Assembly (NCBI GenBank): GCA_020025275.1
Contig: JAHHSI010000009.1
Span: 31,509 to 95,508, forward strand
Direction: 5' to 3'
Source: Oscillospiraceae bacterium
GTDB lineage: Bacteria; Bacillota; Clostridia; Oscillospirales; Oscillospiraceae
Length of the DNA stretch: 64,000 nucleotides
The notes under the pieces were generated by a model. That model was not told the DNA's origin and searched no databases. It saw only the letters and a program-made list of their open reading frames with translations. The translations under genes were made by a program, and so were the position numbers. This document shows, piece by piece, positions 9,298 to 18,198 of this stretch; within the stretch, counting starts at the first letter, position 1, and every line of letters begins with the position of its first letter.

Positions 9298-9340
9298 AAA
9301 ACGCCCGAGAGCGGAATCTCCGCTCTCGGGCGTTTCTCTT
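9298..9340. terminator. Bidirectional terminator between MATE gene and ABC-F gene
   Basis: Perfect 17-bp stem, 9299-9315 with 9319-9335 (AAACGCCCGAGAGCGGA), with T-rich flanks on both strands. It separates convergent genes. Confidence 0.88.
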
Positions 9341-9345
9341 TTCCG

Positions 9346-11091
9346 TTATGCCAATGCGTCGACAATGGGTTCCAATTCCCGCAGGAGCGCTCCGGCCTCC
9401 TCGGTTGCGCCCTTGGCAAGGCAGCGGGCGATCCGGGTCTCCAGTTCCTTTTTCTGCGTCTCCAAGGTCAGGTACTCCTTGTCGAAATGGTGCTTATAGA
9501 TCATCTTACGAAAGGCACGGATGCTCATGGGGCGGATTGTCCCCTGCTCCACCAGAAGTACGCGATCCATACAGTTGGCGATGGTATAGAAATCATGAGA
9601 TACCATCAGCACAGCCCCCTCATACGAGGCGATTGCCTCCTCCAGTGCCATCTGCGCAAAGGTATCCAGATGACTGGACGGCTCATCCAACAGCAGGAGG
9701 TTCTTCTCCCCCAGGGCCAGCTTGGCCAGCTGCAGCAGGTTTTTCTCGCCGCCGGAGAGTTGGGCGATCTTCCGCTCCAGCCCATCAGATGCAAAGCAAT
9801 ACTGCGTCAAATAGGCTGCCACTTCCGTTCGAGTCTCCAGGCCTGCATCGTAAAACTCCTCCACGATGGTGTGTTCTTCCTCCAGCGCTTCCTCCTGCAA
9901 CTGGGAAAAGAAACCGGTTTTCGCCGCATCCCCATAGCGAATGGCAGGATGGCTTCCCTGTCGGATCTCCCGCAAAAGAGAGGTCTTTCCCGTGCCGTTG
10001 GGGCCCACGATGGCCACCTTCTCCCCGGCACGGATGGTAAAGCTGACGTGGGACAAAAGCGGTTTTTCAAAGGCAAGGCCGTAGTCCTCCACCTGCAGCA
10101 GCACATCATCCTCCGCTGCTTCCGCCGGTACAGGCAGACCAATGGCAGGCCTTTGGATGTCCACAAAAGGAGGTTTGATCTGCCGGGCCTGCAAACGCTT
10201 GAGGTAGGTAGCCTTCCCCTTGAGGACACGGCCGCGCAGCGGATCGATGACCTCGGTGGCCTCGTCCCGCAGGCGCTCCACCAGTGCCTCCACCCGTTGG
10301 ATCTCTGCGGCCTCCATGGCGGCCTGCTCCTGCAATTCCACCTTTCGCTGCAGCAGCGCAAACTGATAGGCACGGAAGCTGCCGTCAAACTCCTGCAGGT
10401 CCCCGTTTTCCAAATGCCAGATCTGATCGAAGCAGTGATGGAGCAGATACCGGCTGTGGGTAACCACCAACAGCGTCCCCTGATAGGCGTTGATCAGATC
10501 CCGAAGGCCATTCAGATTTTCAAAGTCCAAAAAGACATCCGGCTCGTCCATAATCAGAAGCCCCGGCCGCCGCAGCATCTGCCGGATCACCTGCAGCAGC
10601 TTATACTCTCCTCCGCTGAGCAGGGCCAGCGGCAGCTCCGCTTTATCCTCCAGTTCCGCCAGCTGCAGCTGCCGCCGGATGTTGATGTCGCAGTGCTCGG
10701 CATCCATGGCCGCCTGCTCGTCCAACAGTTGCTGATACCGCTCCAGTAAAGGTTCCAGCTCTTCTGCCGTTTCCATCTGTGCGCAGAGGTGGGCAATTTC
10801 CTCGTCAATCGCTCGAAAATCATCCATCAAATAGTCCGTCACCCCCACGGACTGCATCTTGTCCCGACTGGCAAACTGGGTAACGTAGCCGATGCGTCCC
10901 ACATCCTCCCGCTGCAGCTTTCCGTCAAAGAGGAACTCCTCCGGCCGACGGATCAGCTCGGCCAGTGTGGTCTTTCCGGTGCCGTTGCTGCCGATCAGCG
11001 CACAGTGCCGCCCTTCCTCCAATGTGAACGCTATATTTTCGTACAGGTCCTTTTGCGGGAACCCGTAGGAGAGATTTTCCGCTGTAATCAT
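9346..11091 (-). CDS. ABC-F family ATP-binding protein
   Basis: 581 residues with two ATPase domains and no membrane segments, the ABC-F layout of ribosome-acting or antibiotic-resistance proteins. The first domain has GSNGTGKTT (about 34), LSGGEYKLL and LLIMDEPDVFLDF. The second has GPNGTGKTS (about 352), LSGGEKNLL and LLLLDEPSSHLD. The linker between them (about 230-300) is helical and basic. The first domain lacks the Q of the usual LSGGQ/LSGGE-x-x-R consensus tail, and a Val replaces the Asn or His of DEPTNHLD. These changes and the lengths resemble the Lsa/Vga/Msr side of ABC-F, but resistance cannot be assumed. A good promoter lies upstream (11125-11153). Confidence 0.88.
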   Translation of the reverse strand: MITAENLSYGFPQKDLYENIAFTLEEGRHCALIGSNGTGKTTLAELIRRPEEFLFDGKLQREDVGRIGYVTQFASRDKMQSVGVTDYLMDDFRAIDEEIAHLCAQMETAEELEPLLERYQQLLDEQAAMDAEHCDINIRRQLQLAELEDKAELPLALLSGGEYKLLQVIRQMLRRPGLLIMDEPDVFLDFENLNGLRDLINAYQGTLLVVTHSRYLLHHCFDQIWHLENGDLQEFDGSFRAYQFALLQRKVELQEQAAMEAAEIQRVEALVERLRDEATEVIDPLRGRVLKGKATYLKRLQARQIKPPFVDIQRPAIGLPVPAEAAEDDVLLQVEDYGLAFEKPLLSHVSFTIRAGEKVAIVGPNGTGKTSLLREIRQGSHPAIRYGDAAKTGFFSQLQEEALEEEHTIVEEFYDAGLETRTEVAAYLTQYCFASDGLERKIAQLSGGEKNLLQLAKLALGEKNLLLLDEPSSHLDTFAQMALEEAIASYEGAVLMVSHDFYTIANCMDRVLLVEQGTIRPMSIRAFRKMIYKHHFDKEYLTLETQKKELETRIARCLAKGATEEAGALLRELEPIVDALA

Positions 11092-11124
11092 AGTTCATCC
11101 TCGACCTTCCTAATTTCGATACCC

Positions 11125-11153
11125 ATCATACCCATAAACCACGCCAATTGCAA
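11125..11153 (-). promoter_or_regulatory. Promoter of the ABC-F gene
   Basis: On the minus strand, TTGCAA (11153-11148), 17-nt spacer, TATGAT (11130-11125), with the ATG at 11091. Confidence 0.72.
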
Positions 11154-11335
11154 GAACTACCGGAAATTTTCTGCACATACGGCGCCACATCGTTTCGTTC
11201 GGACCGCTGCCCGTACCGGCAGAGCATCCCTCCGCCATGGCACACCGCCCCCTCGGACGCATCTACTGGGCGGCGCACAGGTTCTCTTTTCGTCTCATAC
11301 ACTAAAACAAGAGACACTTTTCAGGAGGTAATCGT

Positions 11336-11779
11336 ATGCATCAAGACCGCGGTGTTCCCTCTGCTCCTGCTGCCCGGGATTATGGCCCGGAGCCACTCAT
11401 CATAAACATCACCTGCGCCGCCCGGCAGAACCCCTTCTACCGCGCCCCTCTGTGGACCGGGCGGGATCTGCAGGTAACGCTCATGTCCATCCCGCCCCGA
11501 AGCGATGTAGGACTGGAGGTCCACACCGATCTGGACCAATTTATCCGCATCGAAAGTGGCTGCGCCCTTGTACAAATGGGTAAAACCGATACACAGCTGA
11601 ACTGCTGTCAGCAGGTCGGCGAGCACCATGCCATCCTCATTCCCGCAGGCACATGGCACAATCTGACCAACACCGGAAACGTTCCGGTAACGCTGTTCTC
11701 CATTTACGCCCCGCCGCAGCACCCCTTCGGGACCGTCCACGAGACGAAAGAGGAGGCCGAGAAAACCGACCACCGGTAG
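11336..11779 (+). CDS. Cupin domain protein
   Basis: 147 residues with a single cupin beta-barrel. The first metal-binding motif is seen in DVGLEVHTDLDQFIRIESG (about 57-75) and the second in ILIPAGTWHNLTNTG (about 100-114). Both have the His/Gln/Glu-type ligands expected for a metal-dependent cupin. CAGGAGG precedes the ATG at 11336. The family includes isomerases, dioxygenases and binding proteins, so no reaction can be assigned. The gene is monocistronic, convergent with the HD-domain gene and separated from it by a terminator. Confidence 0.83.
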   Translation: MHQDRGVPSAPAARDYGPEPLIINITCAARQNPFYRAPLWTGRDLQVTLMSIPPRSDVGLEVHTDLDQFIRIESGCALVQMGKTDTQLNCCQQVGEHHAILIPAGTWHNLTNTGNVPVTLFSIYAPPQHPFGTVHETKEEAEKTDHR

Positions 11780-11807
11780 GCCGCTCCTCGCTCCCGGCCC
11801 ACCACGC

Positions 11808-11862
11808 AAAACGCTCCTCCGAAAGACGGCCCTTGCCGTTCTCCTGAGGAGCGTTCTTTTTC
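11808..11862. terminator. Terminator between cupin and HD-domain genes
   Basis: AACGCTCCTC (11810-11819) pairs with GAGGAGCGTT (11846-11855), with an inner hairpin and a T-run on the plus strand. Confidence 0.8.
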
Positions 11863-11881
11863 CTGCCGTGGGCAAACCGCC

Positions 11882-12829
11882 TTAGGAATGGCGGTAAATG
11901 CGTTTTTCCAGTGCGAAAATTCGTCCGCTGACTTCGCCCACTTCCATTCCCTCCAGTGTCTCCCGGTAGATCTCCATCCGGCTGTCGATCCGGTCGATCT
12001 CGGACAGCAGCTCACTCTCTGCACAAATGGGCACGACCGCTGCACCAAACTCCGGATCTCCGTGGTGGGAGAGGATCATATGCTGCAGCAGCACCGATTT
12101 CTCCTCCGGCACGCCCAGCTGCCGAGCCGCCTCTGCCACCTCCTGTGCCCCCATGACCAAGTGCCCCAGCAGCTGCCCCTGCACCGAGTAGTTGGTGGCC
12201 AAGCCCAGCGGCGAGAACGTAAACTCCTTCTCTTTGGCAAAATCGTGGAGAAACGTCCCGGCCAGCAGCAGGCTGCGGTCGATCACGTCGGCATACAGTT
12301 CCGCAAGGAAATCGGCAATACGCAGCATATTGGCCGTGTGCATCAACAACCCCGAGACAAATCCGTGGTGCACACTCTTAGCCGCCGGAATACTGCGCAA
12401 GGCCTGCTCATGTTCCCGCAGCATTTGCAGGCAAATGGCCCGGTAATCACCATCTTCAATGGTATGGAGGCGGTTTTCCACCTCCCGCATGGTCCCTTCC
12501 ACATCAATAGGCGCCACGGGAACCAGATCTTCCACACGGTAGGGATCTCCGCTTTCCGCCAGACGGATTTTCTCAATAACGATCTGTGCGGCACCTCGGT
12601 ACTCGGAGACTTCCCCTCGAATCTTGACGACCTCGCCCTCATCCCCGGCGCCGATGGGACCGGAATAATTCCAGACCTTGGCCTCCACACTGCCGCTCTT
12701 ATCGGCCAGTACCGCATTCAGAAATGGTTTTCCTGCGGCGGTCGTCTTGGGGAATGCCCCTTTCAGAAGGTAAAATCCCTCCACCTGCTCGCCCGGATTC
12801 ATCTCGCCAATCAATTTATTGTATTCCAT
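11882..12829 (-). CDS. YhaM-like 3'-5' exoribonuclease, OB-fold plus HD domain
   Basis: 315 residues, matching YhaM-type nucleases that trim RNA (and DNA) 3' ends in Firmicutes. The N-terminal OB-fold (about 15-95) contains KPFLNAVLADKSGSVEAKVW, the usual nucleic-acid-binding strand pattern. The HD phosphohydrolase domain (about 150-280) has the metal ligands in GLLMHTANM, AGTFLHDFAK and ILSHHGDPEFG. The start at 12829 (MEYNKL) has AAGGAG at correct spacing; an ATG 33 nt further upstream lacks one. It stands alone. The enzymatic class is likely from domain order; the exact substrate preference is not visible. Confidence 0.87.
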   Translation of the reverse strand: MEYNKLIGEMNPGEQVEGFYLLKGAFPKTTAAGKPFLNAVLADKSGSVEAKVWNYSGPIGAGDEGEVVKIRGEVSEYRGAAQIVIEKIRLAESGDPYRVEDLVPVAPIDVEGTMREVENRLHTIEDGDYRAICLQMLREHEQALRSIPAAKSVHHGFVSGLLMHTANMLRIADFLAELYADVIDRSLLLAGTFLHDFAKEKEFTFSPLGLATNYSVQGQLLGHLVMGAQEVAEAARQLGVPEEKSVLLQHMILSHHGDPEFGAAVVPICAESELLSEIDRIDSRMEIYRETLEGMEVGEVSGRIFALEKRIYRHS

Positions 12830-13118
12830 GGTTCTTCTCCTTGCTTCCGTTTGCCCGCCCACGGCTCAGTCTGCCACAGGAGGGATCATCTTTTTGAGAT
12901 AAGCATACCATAAGTTCTGACCGGAATAAAGGACAGTGTGAAATTTTTTTCAACTGTCCACGCCATAAAGCGGCACAGGGGACGTGCCCCTGCACCGCTT
13001 TTGATGCGTGCCCCCACCGGCACTCTGCGATGAAAACGGCATCGCACTACTCAAGCGCCCCGGCCGACTCACCGTCTGTCGTATGTGGCAAATCGCTGGG
13101 CCGGCGCCGGCATTGCTC

Positions 13119-13433
13119 TCAGGCAAATTCCGTGTGGGCAACCTTCCACTTTTTCAGCTGAATGCTCACCCAAAACCCATAGATGCCCAAGGTCACCACC
13201 GTCAGCAAAAACCACTTGACCCAATGGCCGAACAAACCCAGCGCCGTTCCGGTAAACCGCAGCCGGCGCCCGTTGATCACCGTGTGATTTGTCTCCCACT
13301 GGTAAATCATACAGCAGGCCCACGGGTAGCAGATCCCCAGAGTCACCAGCGTGATCAGCCCGCCCAGTAGGTGCCAGCCCACCAACTGCAGCAGGCCTCC
13401 GTCAAAATACGATTTTTCTTGCATCATGTCCAT
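13119..13433 (-). CDS. DUF898-type small membrane protein
   Basis: 104 residues with two membrane segments: LLQLVGWHLLGGLITLVTLGI (about 13-33) and WFLLTVVTLGIYGFW (about 74-88). The repeated pattern of VTLGICYPWA and VTLGIYGFW with TVINGRRLRFTG in between is typical of DUF898/YjgN-like proteins. Function is unknown. The ATG at 13433 has AGGAG nine bases upstream; two further Met codons follow within 10 nt. The gene is divergent from the GltS unit. Confidence 0.75.
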   Translation of the reverse strand: MDMMQEKSYFDGGLLQLVGWHLLGGLITLVTLGICYPWACCMIYQWETNHTVINGRRLRFTGTALGLFGHWVKWFLLTVVTLGIYGFWVSIQLKKWKVAHTEFA

Positions 13434-13620
13434 TCCGTTTGTCTCCTATCTCTCTTTTTTACTGTGGCTCTGTCTCTGGCCATGTTCTGCTTTCCCCGCC
13501 CTCACGGTTCACTGCAACTTCGCAGCACAGATTTCCGGCCGTTGCATCGCCTTGTCTATTGATGATGATACACGATTCACTGTCCCCCTTTCCGGACTGT
13601 TGCCATGTTGCAAATTTCAT

Positions 13621-13649
13621 TTGCTTTTTCGGCTTATTTCTGCTATAAT
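13621..13649 (+). promoter_or_regulatory. Promoter of gltS with long leader
   Basis: TTGCTT (13621-13626), 17-nt spacer, TATAAT (13644-13649). The coding start is at 13909, so the leader is about 250 nt. The leader is GC-rich with several short self-complementary runs but matches no riboswitch or T-box that I recognise. The rest of 13434-13620 shows no gene. Confidence 0.65.
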
Positions 13650-13908
13650 TTATTATTTGTGTGATAAAATATTCTAAAACACATCTTTTTATTTTATAGA
13701 TGTTGGGGCGTCAAAGGCCCGGAAATCAGCGGCGGTTCCCACCTCTCTCCGGCGGAGCCACCACTTCTCCCGAGGATGTATCCGCCGAACTCCCGGCGCC
13801 GCACCGACAATGTCAACGCATCCGCATGACAACGATTCAACGAAACCATATAAAAAATCCGCATCCACCGGGCATCCGTGGATACGACGAAAGAAAGAGG
13901 GCGACACA

Positions 13909-15282
13909 ATGACTGCTGTAGATTTTTTCATGGACTTTGCGAAAATGTCACTATTTATGTTTCTTGCTCAATTCTTACGCTCCCGCGTCAAGCTGCTTCA
14001 AAAGATCCTGATGCCCTCTTCCGTGGTAGCCGGGCTTCTGTGCCTGCTGCTGGGCCCTCAGTTTTTGGACATCGTACATTTTTCACCGGCGGCCTCCAGT
14101 TACTCTTCGGTGCTGATCGTCATTCTCTTCTCCTCCTTGTTTCTGGGAAAGCAGCACCGGGAAAATTTCAAGGACACGATGAAGCACGCCGGCGACACAC
14201 TGCTTTTGAATTCCGCCGTATACTTCGGTCAGTACGGCGTGGCTCTGCTGGTGGGCGGCTTGCTGCTGCATTTTCTCTACCCTGCCATCAACAACGGCTT
14301 CGCCCTGCTTATGCCGGGCGGATTCAGCGGCGGCCACGGAACGGCTGTCACCTATGCCAACGCTCTGGAACAGCTGACCGGCTGGGAAGAGGCCATGACA
14401 GTGGGCCAGACCTTTGCCACCATCGGCATCCTGTTCGGCGTACTGGTGGGCACGTTCCTCATCAATTTTGCCACACGGAAAGGGGCCACCCGCTTCATCT
14501 CCCACATCAGCGAACTGCCGGACAGCATGCTGACCGGTCTGGTGCCCGAGGAGGAGCGGGAATCCCTGGGCCACGCCACCATCAGCTCCATGTCTCTGGA
14601 ACCGCTGGTGTGGCATCTGTCCCTGGTCCTTATTGCCGCCGGCGGCGGTTTCTATCTGACCGACATCATCCACTCCTTCCTGCCGCAGCTGAACCTGCCC
14701 ACCTTCTCTCTGGGTATGCTGTGCGCTCTGCTTTTGCAGTTTCTGCTGGATAAGCTGCATCTGGGACAGTACGTCCACCGTGATGTCACCGCCCGGATCG
14801 GGAATACCGCCACGGACTATCTGGTCGGCTTTGCCGTGGGCTCTATTAAGGTGTCCGTGGTTGTGAAATACGCCGTTCCGCTGCTGATCGTCTCTCTTCT
14901 GGGCATGGCCTTCATCATCTTTTACGTGCTGGTCATCTGCCCCAAGCTGTTTCGGAACTTCTGGTTCGAGCGCAGCATCTTCATCTTCGGCTGGTCCTCC
15001 GGCGTCTGCGCCATCGGGATCACCCTGCTGCGGGTGGTGGACCCCGAATCCAAGAGCCACACACTGGAGGACTATAGCATGGCCTATATGTTTATGTCCC
15101 TGATCGAGATGGTGATCATCGCCGCCCTGCCGGGATTGGTGGTGGCCGGACATCAATATGCGGTGGGAGCGATTTTCCTGCTGATCTTCAGTGCTCTGCT
15201 CTTTCTCTGCTCACGGATCTACGGTGTTTTCAAGGGAAAATACAGCGATCTGCGCCCCGGTGAAAAGGAGATCATCGGCTGA
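13909..15282 (+). CDS. gltS: Sodium/glutamate symporter GltS family
   Basis: 457-residue membrane protein with about 11-12 helices. ESS-family features include the paired GGFSGGHGTAVTYANALE (pore loop, about 127) and the inverted counterpart late in the sequence, FGWSSGVCAIGITLLRVVDPESKS (about 360). Both contain the Gly-rich hairpins that bind Na+ and glutamate. The start at 13909 (MTAVDFF) has AAAGAGGG upstream. It has a strong promoter with a 250-nt leader. Na+-coupled glutamate uptake fits with the NhaC antiporter 8 kb upstream, but no direct link is shown. Confidence 0.88.
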   Translation: MTAVDFFMDFAKMSLFMFLAQFLRSRVKLLQKILMPSSVVAGLLCLLLGPQFLDIVHFSPAASSYSSVLIVILFSSLFLGKQHRENFKDTMKHAGDTLLLNSAVYFGQYGVALLVGGLLLHFLYPAINNGFALLMPGGFSGGHGTAVTYANALEQLTGWEEAMTVGQTFATIGILFGVLVGTFLINFATRKGATRFISHISELPDSMLTGLVPEEERESLGHATISSMSLEPLVWHLSLVLIAAGGGFYLTDIIHSFLPQLNLPTFSLGMLCALLLQFLLDKLHLGQYVHRDVTARIGNTATDYLVGFAVGSIKVSVVVKYAVPLLIVSLLGMAFIIFYVLVICPKLFRNFWFERSIFIFGWSSGVCAIGITLLRVVDPESKSHTLEDYSMAYMFMSLIEMVIIAALPGLVVAGHQYAVGAIFLLIFSALLFLCSRIYGVFKGKYSDLRPGEKEIIG

Positions 15283-15378
15283 GCGCACCGGTAGTACACG
15301 CCTCCCCTGATCGCAGCATAGGATGAACTGGCCGGCACTTGCCGGTCTGAATCCTCAAAAAGGAGCGTGTATTCGATC

Positions 15379-16266
15379 ATGTCCTGTGTATTCAGGCAAA
15401 CAGAGGCCCCCGCCTGCCATCTGGAAGTCGACTACGCCGCCGTTCCGGGAGAGCGGATCCTGCCGTTTCAGGTATCCCTCAACCTGATGGACTCGATCCC
15501 TGACCCGGGCGTTGGCGAACATCAGCGGTTCTGCTATGACATCATCGGCGTCGGCGAGGACAGCGCCCTGTACGCCGATCTCAGCCATCTGGTGCTGGGC
15601 ATCTGTGATAGAATTCCGATAGAGGAGATTGTAAACGTCTCCGTAGTGATCAACGGCGCAGCGCAAGATGTGGTGTTCGGCGACGGCGGCAACGTGGAGC
15701 TTCGCACCGCCGACCGGCCGGACCCGCCCACCGGCTGCACCGGTCTGAAATTTGATTTCCCTCTGGATAAGGTCAACGGGCTCATGCAGCTCTGCTTTGA
15801 GCTGACCGTCCCACGCAAGGTAGGCGACATCAACGTCTGCCTGTTCGGCGGCGGCACCACGGCAACAGGGCTGCAGATCTGCGGCCCCATCTGCGAAAAG
15901 CGTGACACGAGCTGCCCCGTGATGGGGTATCAGCGATCCAGTGTCTGTGTTCCGGTCACCGTGACCCCCTTTGCACACGTAGGCACCCCCGTCACCAGCT
16001 GCTGCGGGGAACCGGTGGTCATGGCCGGAGCCATCTGTCCGCGCAATGGCGGCATCTGCCGCTTTACCATCCGTCAGGAGATCTGTGTGGCCGTCCCGGT
16101 GGAGTTCGGGGCCCGGGCCGTGGCCGGCATGCCCAGCGTCCAATGTGGTGAAGCCAGCCACACCAACATTTGCACGGACTGCACACCGGCCGAGCCGAGC
16201 GCAGCCGGCAAAGCACCGGAGCCTTCCAGTCCGTTCAAGCGGTCCCGCTCCGGGAATCCATCATAA
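15379..16266 (+). CDS. Cys-rich protein of unknown function
   Basis: 295 residues with 21 or so Cys. It has no signal peptide and no membrane helix. The N-terminal 150 residues are acidic and may form a beta-rich domain. The C-terminal part has short Cys-anchored beta repeats such as VCVPVTVTPFAHVGTPVTSCC and EICVAVPVEFGARAVAG, reminiscent of spore-surface or exosporium-type proteins of clostridia. The tail (190 onward of the last third) is Ser/Pro/Lys-rich. The ATG at 15379 lies 13 nt after AGGAG; a GTG at 15367 is too close to it. Spore association is an inference from the repeat style only. A perfect palindrome follows the stop. Confidence 0.6.
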   Translation: MSCVFRQTEAPACHLEVDYAAVPGERILPFQVSLNLMDSIPDPGVGEHQRFCYDIIGVGEDSALYADLSHLVLGICDRIPIEEIVNVSVVINGAAQDVVFGDGGNVELRTADRPDPPTGCTGLKFDFPLDKVNGLMQLCFELTVPRKVGDINVCLFGGGTTATGLQICGPICEKRDTSCPVMGYQRSSVCVPVTVTPFAHVGTPVTSCCGEPVVMAGAICPRNGGICRFTIRQEICVAVPVEFGARAVAGMPSVQCGEASHTNICTDCTPAEPSAAGKAPEPSSPFKRSRSGNPS

Positions 16267-16268
16267 CC

Positions 16269-16314
16269 CAGAGAAGAGCGGAAGCGGTGGATCCACCGCT
16301 TCCGCTCTTCTCTG
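16269..16314. terminator. Perfect 46-nt palindrome after the Cys-rich gene
   Basis: Two exact 23-nt arms with no loop bases (arm CAGAGAAGAGCGGAAGCGGT plus three), starting 2 nt after the stop. It can fold as a long hairpin but is not followed by a clear T-run, so termination is likely but not certain. Confidence 0.65.
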
Positions 16315-16429
16315 TCCGGATCGTTTATTCTTCGGTCTCAGCCCTGCCGGCGGCGCTGTCATCGCGCCCGCTCCTCCGCCGTTTCTCTCCGCGGCGCAGG
16401 CCAGCTTCCCGCACCTTTGCATCTGCCGA

Positions 16430-16483
16430 TTGCAAAGCGGCTGCCGATATGCTATGCTATAGTTAGCTAAAACTAACTATAGC
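16430..16483 (+). promoter_or_regulatory. Promoter with shared operator (site A)
   Basis: TTGCAA (16430-16435), 17-nt spacer, TATGCT (16453-16458). Overlapping the -10 and start region is an exact inverted repeat with 11-bp arms, 16456-16466 and 16473-16483, core GTTAGCTAAAACTAAC. The core matches the GTTAG-N6-CTAAC motif found before four other units in this window, so the following methyltransferase is probably repressed through it. Confidence 0.75.
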
Positions 16484-16507
16484 GGTAACCGCAGGAAAGG
16501 AGCTCCT

Positions 16508-17026
16508 ATGAAGACACAATCGCATCTCTCCCTCTTTGGCATCGGACCACTCTTTACCGCCATGTCTGCCCTGCTGACACTGGCCGCCTGCCTGCTGGAT
16601 CGGCAGAGCTGGATCGCACGTCTCGCTTTTCCCTTCACCACGCTCGCGCTGAAAATCATCTCCCTTGCGTGTCTGGTCATCGCCCTTGTTCTCTGGATCA
16701 GCGCCGTATTCGTGCAAAAAATCGACCGCAATATTCTGGACAACAAACTGGTCACCATCGGCGCATACGCCTGGGTGCGCAATCCCATCTATTCCGCCAT
16801 TATGCTGATCATGTGGGCCATCCTCTTCTGGCGGGGCAATCTGTACCTGCTGCTTCTCTGCCCGGTCTATCCGCTGGTCATGACGTTTCTCCTGAAACGC
16901 ACCGAGGAAAAATGGCTGTCCGAGCGGTACGGTCAAGCGTATCACGACTACTGCCAACAGGTGCATCGCTGCTTTCCCTGGTTCCCACGGACGAAAAACC
17001 ACTGCGCCTCTTCCCGGAATCCATAG
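16508..17026 (+). CDS. Isoprenylcysteine carboxyl methyltransferase (ICMT)/phospholipid methyltransferase-like membrane protein
   Basis: 172 residues with about four to five membrane helices. The conserved C-terminal SAM-binding block of ICMT/PEMT proteins is present: GAYAWVRNPIYSAIMLIM (about 86-103) and TEEKWLSERYGQAYHDYCQQV (about 136-156). Members methylate lipids, quinones or small thiol or carboxyl groups at the membrane; the substrate here is unknown. AGGAAAGGAG precedes the ATG. It carries site A upstream and is followed 97 nt later by an ATC-hydrolase-like gene in the same direction, with no terminator between, so the two form one unit in the same regulon as the ABC pairs. Confidence 0.8.
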   Translation: MKTQSHLSLFGIGPLFTAMSALLTLAACLLDRQSWIARLAFPFTTLALKIISLACLVIALVLWISAVFVQKIDRNILDNKLVTIGAYAWVRNPIYSAIMLIMWAILFWRGNLYLLLLCPVYPLVMTFLLKRTEEKWLSERYGQAYHDYCQQVHRCFPWFPRTKNHCASSRNP

Positions 17027-17123
17027 CTGAGCCACCGCCGGAGCGATCTTCGGGTTCAGGTGCAGCAATAGGGGCCGCCCAAGCCGAACATCGCTTTCCG
17101 AACACACCACAAAATGTGAAAGG

Positions 17124-17747
17124 ATGATCGAAGTGAACTACGGAGCCACCGCCAGAGTCTATGCCTGGGTCTTCAGCAAGCTGTTGAAGGACTACTACCG
17201 GGAAACCCTGTCCGCATCAAATCGAAAAGCTCTGTGCCAAGCGATCCGAAAGGAGTACAAAGCCATGGTTCGACGGACACCGGGGATCGGCGGCAGCAGC
17301 AACGAAAGCAATCTTGTGGGCGCCTGCTACTTTTTCGCCGCCGCCAAGGTGATCCCCCACATGACCCCCGCACTGTTGGACGACATGATCCAGACCAGCA
17401 TCTCCTCCCCCCTCATGGTCAGAGTGTATGGCCGCCAGAAGAAAAAAGGCACCTTATTTTCACAGTCCCAGCAGCAAAAAAGGATGGCAGAAGCCCAGCG
17501 CTCCCACCAATCCACATACGAGATGGACTGGGAATTCACCTATCAGCCGGGTAAGGAGGATTTTTATATTACCTACACCCGCTGCGGGATTTGCAAATTA
17601 GCAGAGCGTGAACACACGGAACCGTTCCTGCCCTGCCTTTGCAGGATGGACTTTCCGAAATATAAATTGGCCGGTGCCCGGCTCGTCCGCACCAAAACAC
17701 TGGCCGCCGGTGATGCGTGCTGCAATTTCCACGTGATCAAAGAGTGA
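17124..17747 (+). CDS. L-2-amino-thiazoline-4-carboxylate hydrolase-like protein
   Basis: 207 residues. The C-terminal half has the ATC-hydrolase family pattern: YTRCGICKLAEREH (about 150-163), PCLCRMDFPKYKLAGARLVR and TLAAGDACCNFHV. It is rich in conserved Cys and ends with the typical G-D-x-x-C-x-F block. The founding enzyme opens a thiazoline ring to give N-carbamoyl cysteine. The ATG at 17124 directly abuts AAAGG, so the GTG at 17133 (MNYGATARV) may be the real start. Cotranscription with the ICMT-like gene under site A suggests a role in modifying a thiazoline- or Cys-derived compound. That link is inference. Confidence 0.72.
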   Translation: MIEVNYGATARVYAWVFSKLLKDYYRETLSASNRKALCQAIRKEYKAMVRRTPGIGGSSNESNLVGACYFFAAAKVIPHMTPALLDDMIQTSISSPLMVRVYGRQKKKGTLFSQSQQQKRMAEAQRSHQSTYEMDWEFTYQPGKEDFYITYTRCGICKLAEREHTEPFLPCLCRMDFPKYKLAGARLVRTKTLAAGDACCNFHVIKE

Positions 17748-17810
17748 GGGGGCCCTGCATCACGCACTTTCGCCGCAAAACAGCAGCGCACGCCCTCCCA
17801 ACTCTATGAA

Positions 17811-17860
17811 AAAACACCTTCGGCTGACGCAGAATCCCATCAGCCGAAGGTGTTTTCTTT
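17811..17860 (+). terminator. Terminator after ATC-hydrolase gene
   Basis: Perfect 17-bp stem 17811-17827 with 17840-17856 (AAAACACCTTCGGCTGA), then TTTCTTT-type run. Confidence 0.88.
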
Positions 17861-18188
17861 GCTTCAAATGCGCCGTGTCTCTTCCGCCGGACCACGGATG
17901 CCGCAGCCCCTTCCATCGCCGCCCTCTTTCGCGCAATGCCGTCCGTTCAGAGGCGTAATCCCGGGAGGCCTCCGGCACCTCAATCCATCACTCTCCCCAT
18001 CATAGCAAACGGTACCGCACTTTGCAAGAAGCCGCACTGCTGTCCCCTCCCGGTGTTTTCCAGCTTCCTGCCTCGTCCAATCCTCTCAGTGAAGCCCGCC
18101 CTGTCCCAACACCGGTGCACTGCGGCACTCGCCATCACTCAATACCGCAGCAAAACGGGGCGTCTTGCTGCCAAGGCGCCCCTCTGTC
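17861..18188. other. Intergenic region, nothing recognised
   Basis: About 330 nt of GC-rich sequence between the terminator and the tiny ORFs near 18.2 kb. No coding frame with a ribosome site and no RNA motif was seen. Confidence 0.5.
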
Positions 18189-18198
18189 CTAAAAATCA

